Source: Irpex lacteus (Eukaryota > Basidiomycota > Agaricomycetes > Polyporales > Irpicaceae). Taken from it: a DNA stretch of 64,000 nt. Every line of letters starts with the position of its first letter. Position 1 is the stretch's first letter. Below are positions 49,601-62,244 of the stretch, one piece after another. The notes below the pieces were generated by a model, which made no database searches, was not told where the DNA came from, and worked only from the letters and a program-made list of their open reading frames with translations. Location: positions 62,001 through 126,000 of the forward strand of contig MQVO02000031.1 in the NCBI GenBank assembly GCA_001986395.2, in the 5' to 3' direction. A program made the position numbers and the translations under genes.

Positions 49601-52600
49601 AGTTGGTAAGATTGGGAACGTCCCTGCTTAGGAGGATCACGAGCGTGAGTGACAACGTCAAGCTTGTGACGAATCAAGCTCACTTACTAGGTCCAGTCTC
49701 CGAGCAATACCCAGGGTCAACGATGTACGTCGCCGACATCACTAAGTCAGATACTAGCACCTACCTGGACACGGGGCATGAGCCACCGAGAATAAGGGGT
49801 GCAACGTGCACGCACCTCTCGCACACTGCGGCGGACAGTAGCAAAGACGTCCTAGCAGTCTAGGCGACCTCTGCGCGAGCCAGTCAGAGACGAAGTAGCC
49901 CGTCCCGCTTTGAAATATGTAGCCGTGGATCGCTAGCACGATAGAAATTAACGGAAAGACCAGATTCGAGAGATTATATACCACTTACCTGAGATACCAA
50001 GCTCGTGCCCTCCGCCCATCCCTTTCGTCGATGCACCCCGTGTCGCACACTTGGACATCACGCACACCGACAGCCCACGCGTTGAAGCTGGTCGTCCTGT
50101 CCAGCGTGATCGAACTAGCCTATCGACAACACACAGATCCGCATGATCCCGTGCGAAGATGTAAGGCTGACTAGTATAAGGGGCCGTTCCTGAGGGACGT
50201 CGGCATCGCGTACCGCACATAAGCAGAATCCATTACCGTATGGACTTCCAAGGGCACGCGTGGTTCGTGACGCCTACCTTCTCGAGGCTGCGCTGTCGAC
50301 GCACACGACGGTTCGACGGTGATGGGAAGGGGAGGTAGGACGGGGCGAGCAGGACGAGGACGTGGAGCGAGGAAGAGTATTTCCAACAGGGATACACAGA
50401 GCACCTGAACTTCGAAGTCATGCAGCCTCGAAATAGTATGGCGACCCACAGGGCCCAGGACGCTGCTCCTTTACGAATAAAGGACGGCTTGCATACGTCA
50501 GTACGGGTGTAGCGTACGGCCGGGGAACCGCTACGGAATGGGCCACGGGACTAGCAGCTAAGTCAGGCATGTATGCGGCGAGAAGATGTATGGACCACTC
50601 ACCAGACGTGTGTATAAACCTCCCATGTCCTACTACTAATCGTTCCAAGCCCTCCACTCCACACTAAGGATCCGGGAGAACGGAGGCCAGTGATAGCCCT
50701 AGGAACGACTTCCAAATGCCTCGTCGAAATAGAAGAGGCTGGCGCGATAGACTGTGAGGCATACATGGCGGTAGAAGGACATGATGTGTGACGGGGAACC
50801 GGTTCTGGATGATCGGTGGGTGCTAGGGATGAGGCCGATGAGGCTGCGTACAGGGAGAGCCAAGGGCTGAGGGAGAGGAGGGCATTGGACAGGCGTGCCG
50901 CGTGTTGAAGGAGATCGACGTGGCTGATTACGGATTCGTCGCCTCGTACATGGTGAAGGCAGGTTTCGCTGGTCTTTGAGGACGATGAGTGTAAGACAAT
51001 CGAGAGTGGGAACGAATGAGGCGAGTGGCTGATGCAGGCGTTGGCCTATCAGAGTATAGCCAAACGGAGGACACTTCTCGTATGCCTTAAAGAGAGGGTG
51101 AACATCGAGGAAGGTATCAACATAGAAGCGTCACGTACGTTCGGTCCCCTCAACGACTTCACCTCCCTCCAAACGATGCGATATATCCGCCAGCATTCCT
51201 AGCTGTAGCTCACGCGTTCAAGCCCCACGCCACCTGGAAACGGTGTCAGAGCTAGGATTACGACGGCGTGAAGTAGGTCTGGACGGAACGTCGTGATTTG
51301 TGCTGAACGAAAGACTTACCGGAAGTATAGCTGCGTGTGATACCGTCCCATCCTTCGCGTCGAGGGGCGAGCATCTCCTGTGAATACATCAAGGAGATCG
51401 TGAGGTGGTCTCTAGTTGACAAACAGATCACGTACCTCGTCACAAACTCTCATGACTAGGCAGTACTTCGCCGTGTGTTTCCTTGAAAGGAGGCCAAGTC
51501 GTAGGTTGATGGACAGTTGGCAGTGGGTACTAGGAGTGGTTGGAGGATAAGCAGAGCACAAGTGGTGGTGGTTGCGGTGATAGAGCATCGATATCGGGCG
51601 CTCATGTGCATGATCTCTAACATGACGTCACGTTCTCGCGTGTAATTGTGGTAGTTGCCAGCACGGTCTCACGCAATGTGTGAACGTTTGAACACCGACC
51701 GTCGTTGACTTTGTCGGTGAGTTGGACCTCGAGCTTCAAGAGCATTTCACGGCCAAAGATATTCTAGTACCTATGACACGTAGTGACTACATGGCGACAA
51801 TCCACAGTACATTCGGCTGCATGACCCTGGTCCTCCGTCTCTCCGTGCGCAGACGGATCGTAGTCATCCATGTCAAGCGAAGCGTTGTATACACAAAGGC
51901 TGCATACGGCCGGTGCCCTGTGGTCCCCGAGTATTCTCACCGGTCTCGCCCATTCATGCACGCGTAATTCGAAAGTCGGGTAAGACGAATGACGCGAGCC
52001 CAAGAAGTTAGCCACTAATACTGTCTATCTGATGTAGTGACTTGCAGTACGGAGAATCCTGCCACTGGATGCGCAGTTTGATGAGAGGTCGCAGGGTGAG
52101 GAGGCCGGGATCGCATGGCTAGACTGAGCTAACTTATGAAGGTGTACGCGCTTCGAGGAATCGCTAGGTCCACCGAAGAGACACCGCAGTGGTACGCCAA
52201 AGGTTGCACGCATACTAGGAAGGAGGGGTTCTGGGAAGGAGGAGTTCTGGGAAATCTTCAGACGTTGTGGTCTTCGGGAAGAGTCCAACCAATGTACAAG
52301 GGGAGAAGACGTGCTGCTCATCGATGGTCGTAGAAGAGGGCCATGGGATACGACGACCCTTCGAGAGCCATACATAGCTCAAGAATGGAGAGACTTGATA
52401 GTTGAGGCCATCCAAGAGCATCCTACAGCACCCCGTAGAGAGTGATACCAAAGAATCGACCGTCATATGGCTTGAGCTTCGTGGACTCGTGTTACAGTCC
52501 AGCGTGTTGTGTCGCCGTCGTTGTCTAGACACGTGAGATGGTTATAGTAGCAGCCACTACGTCCCGAGGTTGTCGAGTGGGAGCTAATATTACAAGCGTA

Positions 52601-54100
52601 TAGACGGAGAATTGTTATACGGCTGGACTCACCGGGCTCACTGCATCGACGTCTTCCCAACATCACATCTCCACCCACGAGGTCACCGGTAGCAGCGATC
52701 CCGTTGTCCACCCGGTTAAAAGAGATATTGCGAATCCGGCGGCCGATTAACACAATGATTCCGTGCAATTACGGGCTGACAGGAAGGCAATAGGTCGTCG
52801 ATTGCCGTGCCCACGTCATTAAAGCGAGTGGAGATTCAGGAAGAGTGTTTGACAAGGCTTTCGGTGAGTTGGTACGCTGAGTCATTGTAGGCAAGCTTCA
52901 TATGGGAGGAGTTGGCGGGGTGCGAGTGAGATATATGTATTGCGTGAGAGGTAGAGGAAGACTCACCTAGTAGACCCACTCTCCTGACCACTACCCGTAG
53001 CCTCCGTTGAAATCTCGTGACTATGCTGCATGCGCAAGCTCCGTGAACCGGTAGACCGCGCCGGGTATCTTCGAAACGTTGTCGCGAGTATCGACATGGG
53101 GGAGGCTCTACGCTTTAAGCCAACACCTCAAATGCGCGGAATGGTAGCAATCGTGAGGATGTCTCTTGTGTGACCACCATTAGCGTGTAGGTACGATGTG
53201 AGTCTTCGTGCCAAGACGAGGTCGTGTGACACGATCGTTTGTGGGACGATGATGACACTGGCAGAAGGTACGAAGGAGTCATATGAGTCTCGTCGTGGAT
53301 GAGAGGCAGTATGAGCCGCGAAACGTGTGAATTCGATGGAGGTATGGCTGACAGTGTATGAGACTCTATGAGTAGTCGAGTGCGTCCTGTGGGAAGTCGG
53401 GACCACAGTGAGCACGAAGCGAAGAATCGTAGAATCATTCTTTACTCACATATGTCCCTCCAATCCCTAGAGCTTCACTCTTTACCAAGCTTACGTGAAC
53501 AGAGGTCTTCGTAAGTTCTATAACCGCGTTTCGTACGCTGTAGAAGGTACAAGAGACGGCGCACTAGCAGCCACGAAATGAGCAACTCATGGGCAGAGAT
53601 CTCAGAGGAAATTGGACAGAGGAACCAACTCACGGTTCGATGGATGACATATGGAGCATGACTTGAGACTCGCCCAACTCCTCCGGGCTCGGGTGAAGAG
53701 TCGAAGGGCAGAGGCGATGGGGTGGGGTGGCAGTGAAGAGGAGATCGACGGTCCGTCCATGGGTCTCTGTCACGATTAGGATCCATCGAATCAAACTGGC
53801 CGGCCATGGGAGGACGATATGCTATTGATGAATGACATCGACTCTGGGGCAAGCTTCGAGCTCAAGGACGATAGAAGCGGTGACGAGGAAACTGGCCATG
53901 GGGGCTGCGGTGGTCGGTGTTCTTCGATGTGGTCGAGCGGAAAGCGCTCAAACTGGCTGGAGAAAGCTGCGGTGACATCACGGTCGTAATCTCGCGTCTC
54001 CGAGTCGGCATCGATACTCCATGGGCAGTGCTGCAAGGTATGCTGTCGTCGTGCGAGTTTCAAGAACCACTGCATCGAATGTGATTCTCTATGGTTAAGC
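49601..54100. repeat. Unit 4 intergenic repeat, proximal half
   Basis: The stretch matches 0.2-4.7 kb in order, with the best agreement at 49.6-49.75, 51.55-51.95 and 52.6-53.65 kb. It is the only copy besides unit 1 that retains the 2.4-4.4 kb segment. No intact gene is seen. Confidence 0.72.
51623..51630. promoter_or_regulatory. CRE-like palindrome TGACGTCA, position A, unit 4
   Basis: It is preceded by AAGTGGTGGTGGTTGCGGTG and matches the unit 1 copy closely. Confidence 0.4.
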
Positions 54101-57100
54101 ACAGGGATTCGAAACGTCGTCTGTGTATTGCGTTCGACTACGCACGGTCCTCCCCATTCGCGGTCCCGCATTGAGGACGGCTCAGTAGCTTGACGGACCG
54201 AGACCCAGGGATAACACATGGTAGATATCGTTTGACGGCGAGCACAGTTTGTACGTCCCTTGAGTGTGGGATATCCTAAGATGATGTCCTGCGTATATAT
54301 CATTCTCATAAGCAAAGCAATGTTCACCCATACGGTAAGCTTGATGTTGGCTTGCCACCTTGGGGTCAAACTATGCGTGAGCAAATTACGGGTAATTGAG
54401 AGCTAACGTCGTACTCACGGGATTGCAGACGCGGATCCGTGTCCGCTATCGATTGATAAGATCGCCCCCCCCCCCATCGAATGGTATGCTCCTTCCTAGC
54501 CTTTCGACACGGCGAGTGAAGCGTATTCCGTTGAATGCGACAGTGTCACATAATCAAAGCACCAAGAGTGGGAAACATTGTGGAAGCGAGGCCGCGTTTA
54601 CGCACGCTCACATAGATGAGAGTCATGTCTGAGCCCTAGAGTTCGCTTTGACGGTACACTTCGCGATGCCGAGAGCCGTGACCCCATTTTCAAATCCACT
54701 TGCGTAGGTCGTGAAAGGCGCAGTAGCCGTTCTAGTAGATACATGATTATAATCGTCGCAAATGTACCGCGTATACCTTGTAGGATAAAAATCATGAGCG
54801 ACAAGGTATCGGATAGAGCGAGGCGTACTTACCTAGATTCACTCACCTATCGACTGCACATCTACCGTACCGTACCGAACCACGCACCCAGCCGGAAGAT
54901 CCGTCGGGTATCTTCAGTGCAGCACGAGGTCCCCGATGTCTACCGCCAAATATAGGTTTAAAATTGAGGGCGAGGTTGTCGGCGTGTCGTAGATATTGCA
55001 TGATGGCGGGCAAGTAGAGTGAGGTGAGGTGGTTGCACAAGAATGGGAGGACGAGAAAGGAGGAAAGAGGGTGCTGTGTGGGGTATCCGCGACCGATGTG
55101 GTTTTAGGTGGACGAGGGAGCGATCACAAAATAGATGCAGCCTCGGAAAGTAGAAGGAGGGTTTTCGTCTGTACGGCCCTTGGCTCTCGCCAGTGAAATA
55201 GTAGCTCCCGCCCGTATCGCTCTCGTAGATAAAAGCGATGTTCGTCCGTAAGGCAAAGCTTTGTTGGCTTACTACCTGGAAGATGAGCTGTGCGTGAGCA
55301 GTCCAAATCTGTTTGAAAATCAACGTCGTACTCACGGGATCAGAGGCGCGGATCTCTCGTGTCTGATACCAAGCATCCACTGTTGGGTGGTGAAACGGCC
55401 ATATCAGACGGTAGGCTTCTTCCCAGGCTTCCGGCACGTCGAGAATAGTGGGCGTGCGATGGTTCTTGAACGGATGCGACGGGGATTGCGTATTCGAAGC
55501 ATCGAGATTGAAGAGCCCGTAGGAGCGACGTCGCGCTCACGCACGTCGACAGCGGCATGAGTCGTGTTTAGAGGAAGAGGTAACCTGAACAGTAAGCTTC
55601 GCGAAGAGCGTTGCTCAAGCGTGCTTGCGTGAACGCTGAAATGTGCGGAGACTGCCCTGCCTAGACAGTAAAACGATTAGTGCTATTATTCATTAGCAAG
55701 GTCGCAAATGGACGCACCTGCAAACATACACATTGACGTCGTAACACGTGCCACTCCCATAGTCTACGCCGCACCTGACCCACGTTGGACCTTGTCTTCA
55801 AGTGAGGGAGGGAGCTGTACCAGTGTGCGATCGAGAACGGTCGTGAGTACATCCTGGCGTAAAGGACACCGGAAAGCACCAGACTGATGAATTCCAACGT
55901 CACACAGAAAAGAGTAGACGTCGTTTAGTTCGGGCCGCAGACCGTGGAACGAACACGGGCACTGCGGTGGATAAACGAGAGAAAAGGCAATGCGATCTTC
56001 TGTTGACACTCAAAGATCGCCCAACACACTATCGAGACGAAGAAGCAGCTGCTAGGTCCCTTCAGTAACCGAGTAGAACGAGCGGACCCAGTCGACTCAC
56101 CAGGAAGGCGTGCGGGACCCCTTGCATTATACGCCCAGTATATGCGATTCTTGAGCTATGAGCACTCGCTCTCAGAGAGTCTGACGCGGCAGGTGATGAG
56201 TAATGAGAGGGCCAAGCGTGTGGATGAAGTTGCCGTGTCCGTCCGATGAGATGGGTGCTGATCGTCGAGCATCTTGACTTAGAAGCTCGGGCCATGCTAC
56301 TGGATAGCGGCAAGAGGACAGCTACGGTGAACCGTACAGTCCACCCATCGAGCTTGTCTTAAGAGATGCGGGTCGGATTGGGGTTCAGCGTGTCGAGTTC
56401 GAACATAAGGGGCGGGGGCGGGTCAATATCTCGGCTCTAATGGTACCTGCTGTGTTGACCGTGAACTTTCAACAGACGACGTGGAGGCTAAGCATAGAAA
56501 CTGTGACTCGTCAGACACGCTGTAGACGGTAATATACGTATCGTACAAGGGTCTCACCGTTACATACACCCGACATTATTTCTCGCACGAGCATGCATCT
56601 GGAGTCAAATGTTTAGCTACATCTTGTAAACAGACCTAAGAGACTCACCAGTCAACGCGTAGCCTTCTATCCTCGCTTAATCTATCGCCTTGAAGGTACA
56701 CGCAAGAGTTATCCCGAAGGAATGAACTGTGCAGCGGGCTAGCTAGGACCTTACTGTCGAGGTCGTGGGATGGAGCGAACTGCTGCTATGGAAGAAAAGC
56801 GATTAGTCTATAGTAATCGCGTCGGTGGGCATGCTACTGACACACCATCGCCCATGTGCATAGCATTTACAGACGGGGGTCACAGTCAGAGGTCGTAGTA
56901 GTGGTGGTCGATGAGAGAGTGCATCGGACTCCGGACCGAGCGTTCACTGGCATCCACGACCTCAACCGACGCGCTTCTCTGCTCACCACTTCACTCACCA
57001 TCTGCCTTGCAAGCTTCAGTATGCACCGAGTCGAACCAGTGGAGAGGCCTGGACGTGGTCGATAAGCGTTCCCAGCGCGCGTGAGCTGACCGGCAGGATC

Positions 57101-58305
57101 GTACGTCCGTCTCATAGTACACTAAACATGAATTCGAAGCGAGCACTACTGACGTCGACGTAGGACCTTTACGTGCAGCTGTGCTGTTTTATTGGGAGGC
57201 GGACTCGCACACGCGGGACGCGTTCATACTTATGGTCTTTGGGGGAAGCCTGGAGAGTTCGACAGCTTCTCGACGCCCCACGCTCTCTCGCCCGCTCCTA
57301 GTCATTCATTCACCGCGGCTTGAGCTCTTCCCCCTCTCTTCCGCGCAAATTCAAGCGAAACGAATCGGGGACATAAGACAAAGGGGTTATACGCGGTATG
57401 GTGGACAACGCACGTCAGAGCCCAGTGGGACTTGCAGCAGGGAATAATGCGGTATGTTCGTTGATTTCCTTGCACTCGATGTGGACACTGAGCTCATTGC
57501 CTAATCTCTGGCTAGTGACCCTTGCACCTCGGGTATCCTCATGCAGAACACGCGTACCATCCCGGTAACTTGAACCTGCCCTTCCCAGTCTTGTCGTCGA
57601 CGCATCGGCAAGTGTTCGACGCGTTACATTGTCGTCCAAGCGTTCAGATGTCGAAGCGTCATGACACTTCGAGAACACGTCGGTCGTCGTGAGTCCTCGA
57701 TCAAGATGGCCACCGCAGGAGTAAGCTTACGCGTGGTGGGCTCGGTCGCTGCAGCTCACGCGGGCGGTGCAGAGAGAGGAGAAGACTCGAATATCGGTAC
57801 ATTCTATAATGCATGTCTACTAACCTTATTGAGGAACGGTCGACCTCGAACGTCAAAGCCTGGTCGCTCTCTATGCCTCTGCGATGGGGCACTCTCACAT
57901 GGAGAACACTGCGCGCGAACTTCGCGAGGTAGCTCAGTACGTCGTCCCTCCCGCCAACGTTTCCCCTCGGTGAACGCGTGTACGCGCATACTCACGCCGA
58001 CCGACTTACGTCTTCGTAGTGCGGCCTACTCTACTGCTCGCAACGCGCATCGCAAATTCCACAATGGGTACATCGCGCGTGAAGTTGCCAACATTCTGTG
58101 GCGTAATTTCCTGGCTTCAGCGGTCTCAACCGAGATAGCCACAACCTCACGGCTCTCACAAGTCCGCCGAGTCATGGCGGGACTCCAATGCGTCGAACGC
58201 GGCAACAACACGTCTTGCTTCCTCCACCGTCGCATTCCGCAGAGTCGCTGCAACTTGACGACAATTGATGATCCGTAGGCACCACCACTGGCACTGTGTA
58301 AATTT
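54100..58305. repeat. Unit 4 intergenic repeat, distal half, ending at a breakpoint
   Basis: Blocks 54.7-55.2, 55.2-55.65, 55.66-56.1, 56.1-56.75 and 56.76-58.3 kb match 6.2-6.6, 6.7-7.06, 7.06-7.5, 7.56-8.65 and 13.06-14.68 kb. Homology is last seen at a shared TGTGTAAATTTG near 58,297-58,308 (14,660 in unit 1) and then stops, before the DUF6535 3' flank that follows in the other units. An 11-base C run lies at 54,465-54,475. No intact gene is seen. Confidence 0.72.
54833..54940 (-). pseudogene. Degenerate exon, upstream half only (unit 4 copy)
   Basis: The donor GTAAGTACGCC and preceding block match units 1-3 (SSGWVRGSVRYGRCAVD in one frame, then a stop). The second exon block found in units 1-3 is absent; sequence on the other side of the intron diverges at about 54,790. 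Confidence 0.28.
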
Positions 58306-58581
58306 GAGCGCGGATGTGGCGAGGCAAGTGAGTGCCTTCAAGAGTAGGCTCGTTAACCAGCCTCTATACTCGTACCTCATACTAGAGGCTGGGACTGGAC
58401 GCACGGCGTTTGTGAGAAGTCCCCCGAGAACGTCGGAGTCGAATTTGCCGAGCGGCTGAAAATGCAGGGAGACGAGGCGCCCAAACGCGTCGCGCCTTCA
58501 CTCATTAACGGACGCGTCGTCCCCCCGTCTCGCCCTTATACTATGGTCGTTTAGTGTATTATAACACTTTATACTCTATTT
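58306..58581. other. Junction segment and probable promoter of the DUF6589 gene
   Basis: This stretch is not homologous to the other units. Just before the ATG is an AT-rich tract (TTATAACACTTTATACTC) that could hold a TATA element for the plus-strand gene. No other gene is seen. Confidence 0.4.
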
Positions 58582-61500
58582 ATGAACTCGCTCAACATCT
58601 CCACACTCGATTCGGGCCCAGCGGACGCTGTCGAACAGCGCGATGAGGACGGTACTCACGACGTCGAGATGCGATTCGACTCGGAGACCGTCGAGAGAAC
58701 GCAATCAGTCCGTGGACTTACGCATGGTATGTCAGTGAATTATATACTGCGGAGCACGCCAGATAACCTCTTCATAGCTTTGCCTGCGCTTCTGCAGGCT
58801 CCCGCGCGGCCTTTGCAGCCTCAATACCACCTTGGACCGGTGCATCAAGCGTACGGGGCTATGGCATACGCTCCGCGAGCTCTTCTACCCCACACACCCA
58901 ACTCACTCTCATTTATTCCCCATCTTCCTGCCCCTACATTGCTTCCCTATCCCCTACACACGTCGTCACTTCCAAGGCAGCCCCCCTTCGAACCCCCTCC
59001 TCAGGCTTCCCCCTCTCCGACATCTCGTTCGTCTCGCTCGGCGCAATTACAGTTGCAGCGAGATGCACCCGTACGTCCTGTAGGTCGGAACACAACGCCT
59101 GCAACCGACGGTGTCGCGCCTCTCGTTGCGGCAAGCTTCGCTTCGGGGCTCTTCGAGGGCATCAAGCTCAATAAAGTCTCTCCGCATCGGCCGCACTTAT
59201 GGTACCAGCACGTCGACGACGAGGACCAAATTCTGGTTGTCCTACGCTGTATCGAAGCGTGCAACCTGAGCCTCGGCGATTTTCTCTCTCTCCTCTTCGA
59301 CCCCACCTTCAAAAAACACCCGAAGGTTTACCACCAAGTCGCCGCTTTCCTTCGCAAGCTAGGCAAAGATGACCCTTCCCCTGTCGACATCGTTAGGCGC
59401 ATCTACGAGCATCCTAAGAACATCAAACCCGACGATATCATGCCATTCCACTCTTTGCCGCGGTATGCATGGCCGCCGCAGGATAGACGTCTCGCGCGGC
59501 CGTCGTATTTTGGAGCTCATGACCTGACGACACGCTCGGACATCCTCAACTTCGCTCTCGAACTCATTCTCAAACGAGTTGACTCTGAATCCGATGGTCT
59601 GCTCTCTCCCCAGCATGGCCTTATGTACCTCGGGGGAAGGCTCTCGTGGGAGGTCCTTTACCAGTGGAACATGGAGTCGAGACAGGCCTTGTTCGCCCAG
59701 CACGCACCAGCACTCTTCGCCATCATGTCCACTGTCGCAGTGAACAAGAGGCTCCGCAAGAAACTCGATCGATCTGTGCTCCCGGTACCGAGCACCAGTG
59801 CCAATTCGGATTCGGATTCAGAGTCAGATACAGAGCTGTCGGAGGCCACAAGAGTGCCTCCCGAAGTGTTACGTGAGGCTGAAAAGAAGATACCAAAAAC
59901 ACCGCGGGACCCTTGGCTGGTGAGTTCAAAAGTATTATATGTTTATGTGTCCTTCAATTAATGCACCTGTAGGGCGTCACTGTTGCAATCCTCATGCTTC
60001 TCGCCTTCCGCAACCGCCGTGCCATCATGTTCGGCCTCTTCATCGGTATTCTCCTCTTCACCTGCAACGCCCATCGTGACATCTTCCGTCTTCTGAATCG
60101 CATCGGACTTTGCGTCGCATACAGCACCTGTATCAAGTACTTGTCGCTTCTTGCTGATAATCAAAGTACAGTTATCATTGCTTGGGCTTCGAGCTTCCAG
60201 GAAGGCACCTCCTACTTCCAGCTAGTCTACGACAATGTGAACAAACGTCGGCAAGTTTGGCAGAAGACCATCGCATCACGAGACGAGGTCCAGAACGGCA
60301 CCGCGGCAACTATTATCAGGCTTGAGGATGTTCCACCTAACGCCATGGACATTGAGCTGTTGGAGAAGCACACCCACGACCATCCTCGCGCATCACTCAC
60401 GTATACCGAGCTCCGACAGGACATCGATTGGAAGCACCTTGAGGGAGTTGGTGCTGGTACTGTGCTTCGAGTTTGGCTCCAATGGATTCCTTCCCTGGCG
60501 CATCATCGTTCATGTGTGGAGCACCTCTTCAAGGAAGAACATCAGAAGCACCGTTTGCCGCTACGCAAAAGCGAGATACAGACATTACGGTGTTCGGGGA
60601 TTGACGAATCGACCACAGAAGGAGCAAACCGTGTTCTCAAGGACACCGTATTCGATCAGCTTCGTCTCAGTGTCACAGCTCTGGCCAAACGACTTCTCTT
60701 TGTCTGCGGAGATCAGCTCACCATCAATCACGTCCGGAAGTTGAAGACTTACTTCAGCAAAGCGAAAACACCTGTCGAGCGTCTCACTTGGGCACGACCT
60801 ATCATACAACTCTGGCATATGAAGTGGGCTTGGCAGAAGGACATCGTCAAGCTGAACTGGTCGAACATCTCACAGCTGGGAACATATGGTCTGCGGGCTG
60901 ATGCTATTCGCCTGGAGCGTCACAAGTACAATCCGGTGAAATGTGATTTCCACCAGACCCATCATCTGCTCCGTGATACGTTTGAGACATTGGTTCTCGA
61001 TGCACTACGGTATGCTCAGACTTCTCTGTGATACCTCTCGGGACACTGATCTTGACTCTTATATACGCCTAGCCTTCTTTGCGAGGAAGAAACAAAAGTT
61101 GTACACCCGACAACAACTCACCTGCTATCTGGACTGGAGCAGTACTTCAGTGGGAATGGTCCCCTTGCAGACTGAAGCCCCACGACTTTGCACGTAGGGT
61201 CTATGACCGTCACTTGTGCGTTGCGGCTTATGAAGATGCATTGGGTCATGCACCTCGTGATGAAACTTTATATGGACCTTCAGTTGATTTCGGTAAGCTT
61301 TTATGTCAATTCAAGATGTGTGATCTTCTGAAAGACAGCATAGAACGTCCAGTTTTGCCTGTTGCAGACGAGTCTACTCATGAGGATTCTGACGATCCAA
61401 GAACATGGCATGGTGATCGACTATTGGCCAACACCATCAACTTCATGCGGCAAACATTTTGGTATATTGAGTTCTGCGCAGCTGTATCAGAGGGGGATAT

Positions 61501-62227
61501 AGGAAGGGTATTTGAGATTATCAAGGTCAGGTGTTGCTTCTCTCTACATCATGCTGCCGCTTTTCTCACGTCGGATCACATGCAGGTGCTACGGTTCTCC
61601 TTCTGGGGTGCAGGTTCCACCAACTATGGTAATGAGCTCCTTGAGCTTGCTTGCAACTTCATGAAGGAGTATCCACCTGCTCTCTGCATCGCACTTCTCA
61701 ACAACTACCTAGTCAATCCATCTGGCCTACCGGGACATTGGCACGAGATTGATCTGCTGCAAGAGCATTTCAATTTCTGGCTGAAACGGCTCTACCAGTC
61801 CAAGAGCATGTCGTTCGAATCACGGTTCCTCAAGGAGGTTGTCGGTTTGAACCTCTGTGGCTTTAACAAGTTCCGTAACGAGTTTACTCGTATATTTGGA
61901 CTTAAACAGCACAGTGGATTTCACCCGGACAAGAAACGCACAGACGACGTGAACCGCCTGGGCGATTCCTACCGAGAACATAGTGTTCTCCGTTTTGCTC
62001 CTGGCCGAACTCAAGCCTATACAGTTCGCAACGAGTTTGAAGATGGAGTGGAGAAGTTGTATGAGGGCAAGCTTGCTGCGTTTTTACAGCGCACCTCGGA
62101 GCAAAGTCATGGCGAGAGTGTTGATGAAGACACTGATCGAACTGAAGATCTACTTTCCACTCCAGCTAATCCTATCATTTCGTCTGATGGCCTCTCTAGT
62201 TTATCTGACTTTGTTGATATATCTTAA
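58582..62227 (+). CDS. DUF6589-domain protein, apparent frameshift near 61,173
   Basis: I read five exons: 58,582-58,726, 58,778-59,919, 59,973-61,009, 61,073-61,525 and 61,586-62,227, about 1,140 codons. The N-terminal part is proline-rich, then a folded region begins near HVDDEDQILVVLRCIEACNL. DUF6589 landmarks are GIDESTTEGANRVLKD, LLFVCGDQLTINHVRKLK, LWHMKWAWQKD, NYGNELLELACNFM and LVNPSGLPGHWHEIDLLQEH. Between GNGPLAD and LKPHDFARRVYD the frame shifts by one base, so the gene is either broken here or uses an unusual very short intron. The function of the family is not established to my knowledge. The spaced D, D and E residues in conserved motifs recall RNase H-fold transposases, which is inference. 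It is tail to tail with a helicase gene, 17 bp apart. Confidence 0.8.
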
Positions 62228-62244
62228 AATGTATATGAATTTGG

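Noticed and set aside
54465..54475. Run of eleven C bases
   Set aside because: It is a plain homopolymer, likely slippage or a base-calling artefact, with no associated structure.
60322..60744. 140-codon frame overlapping the DUF6589 gene
   Set aside because: It is an alternative frame of the exon that clearly encodes DUF6589 landmarks.
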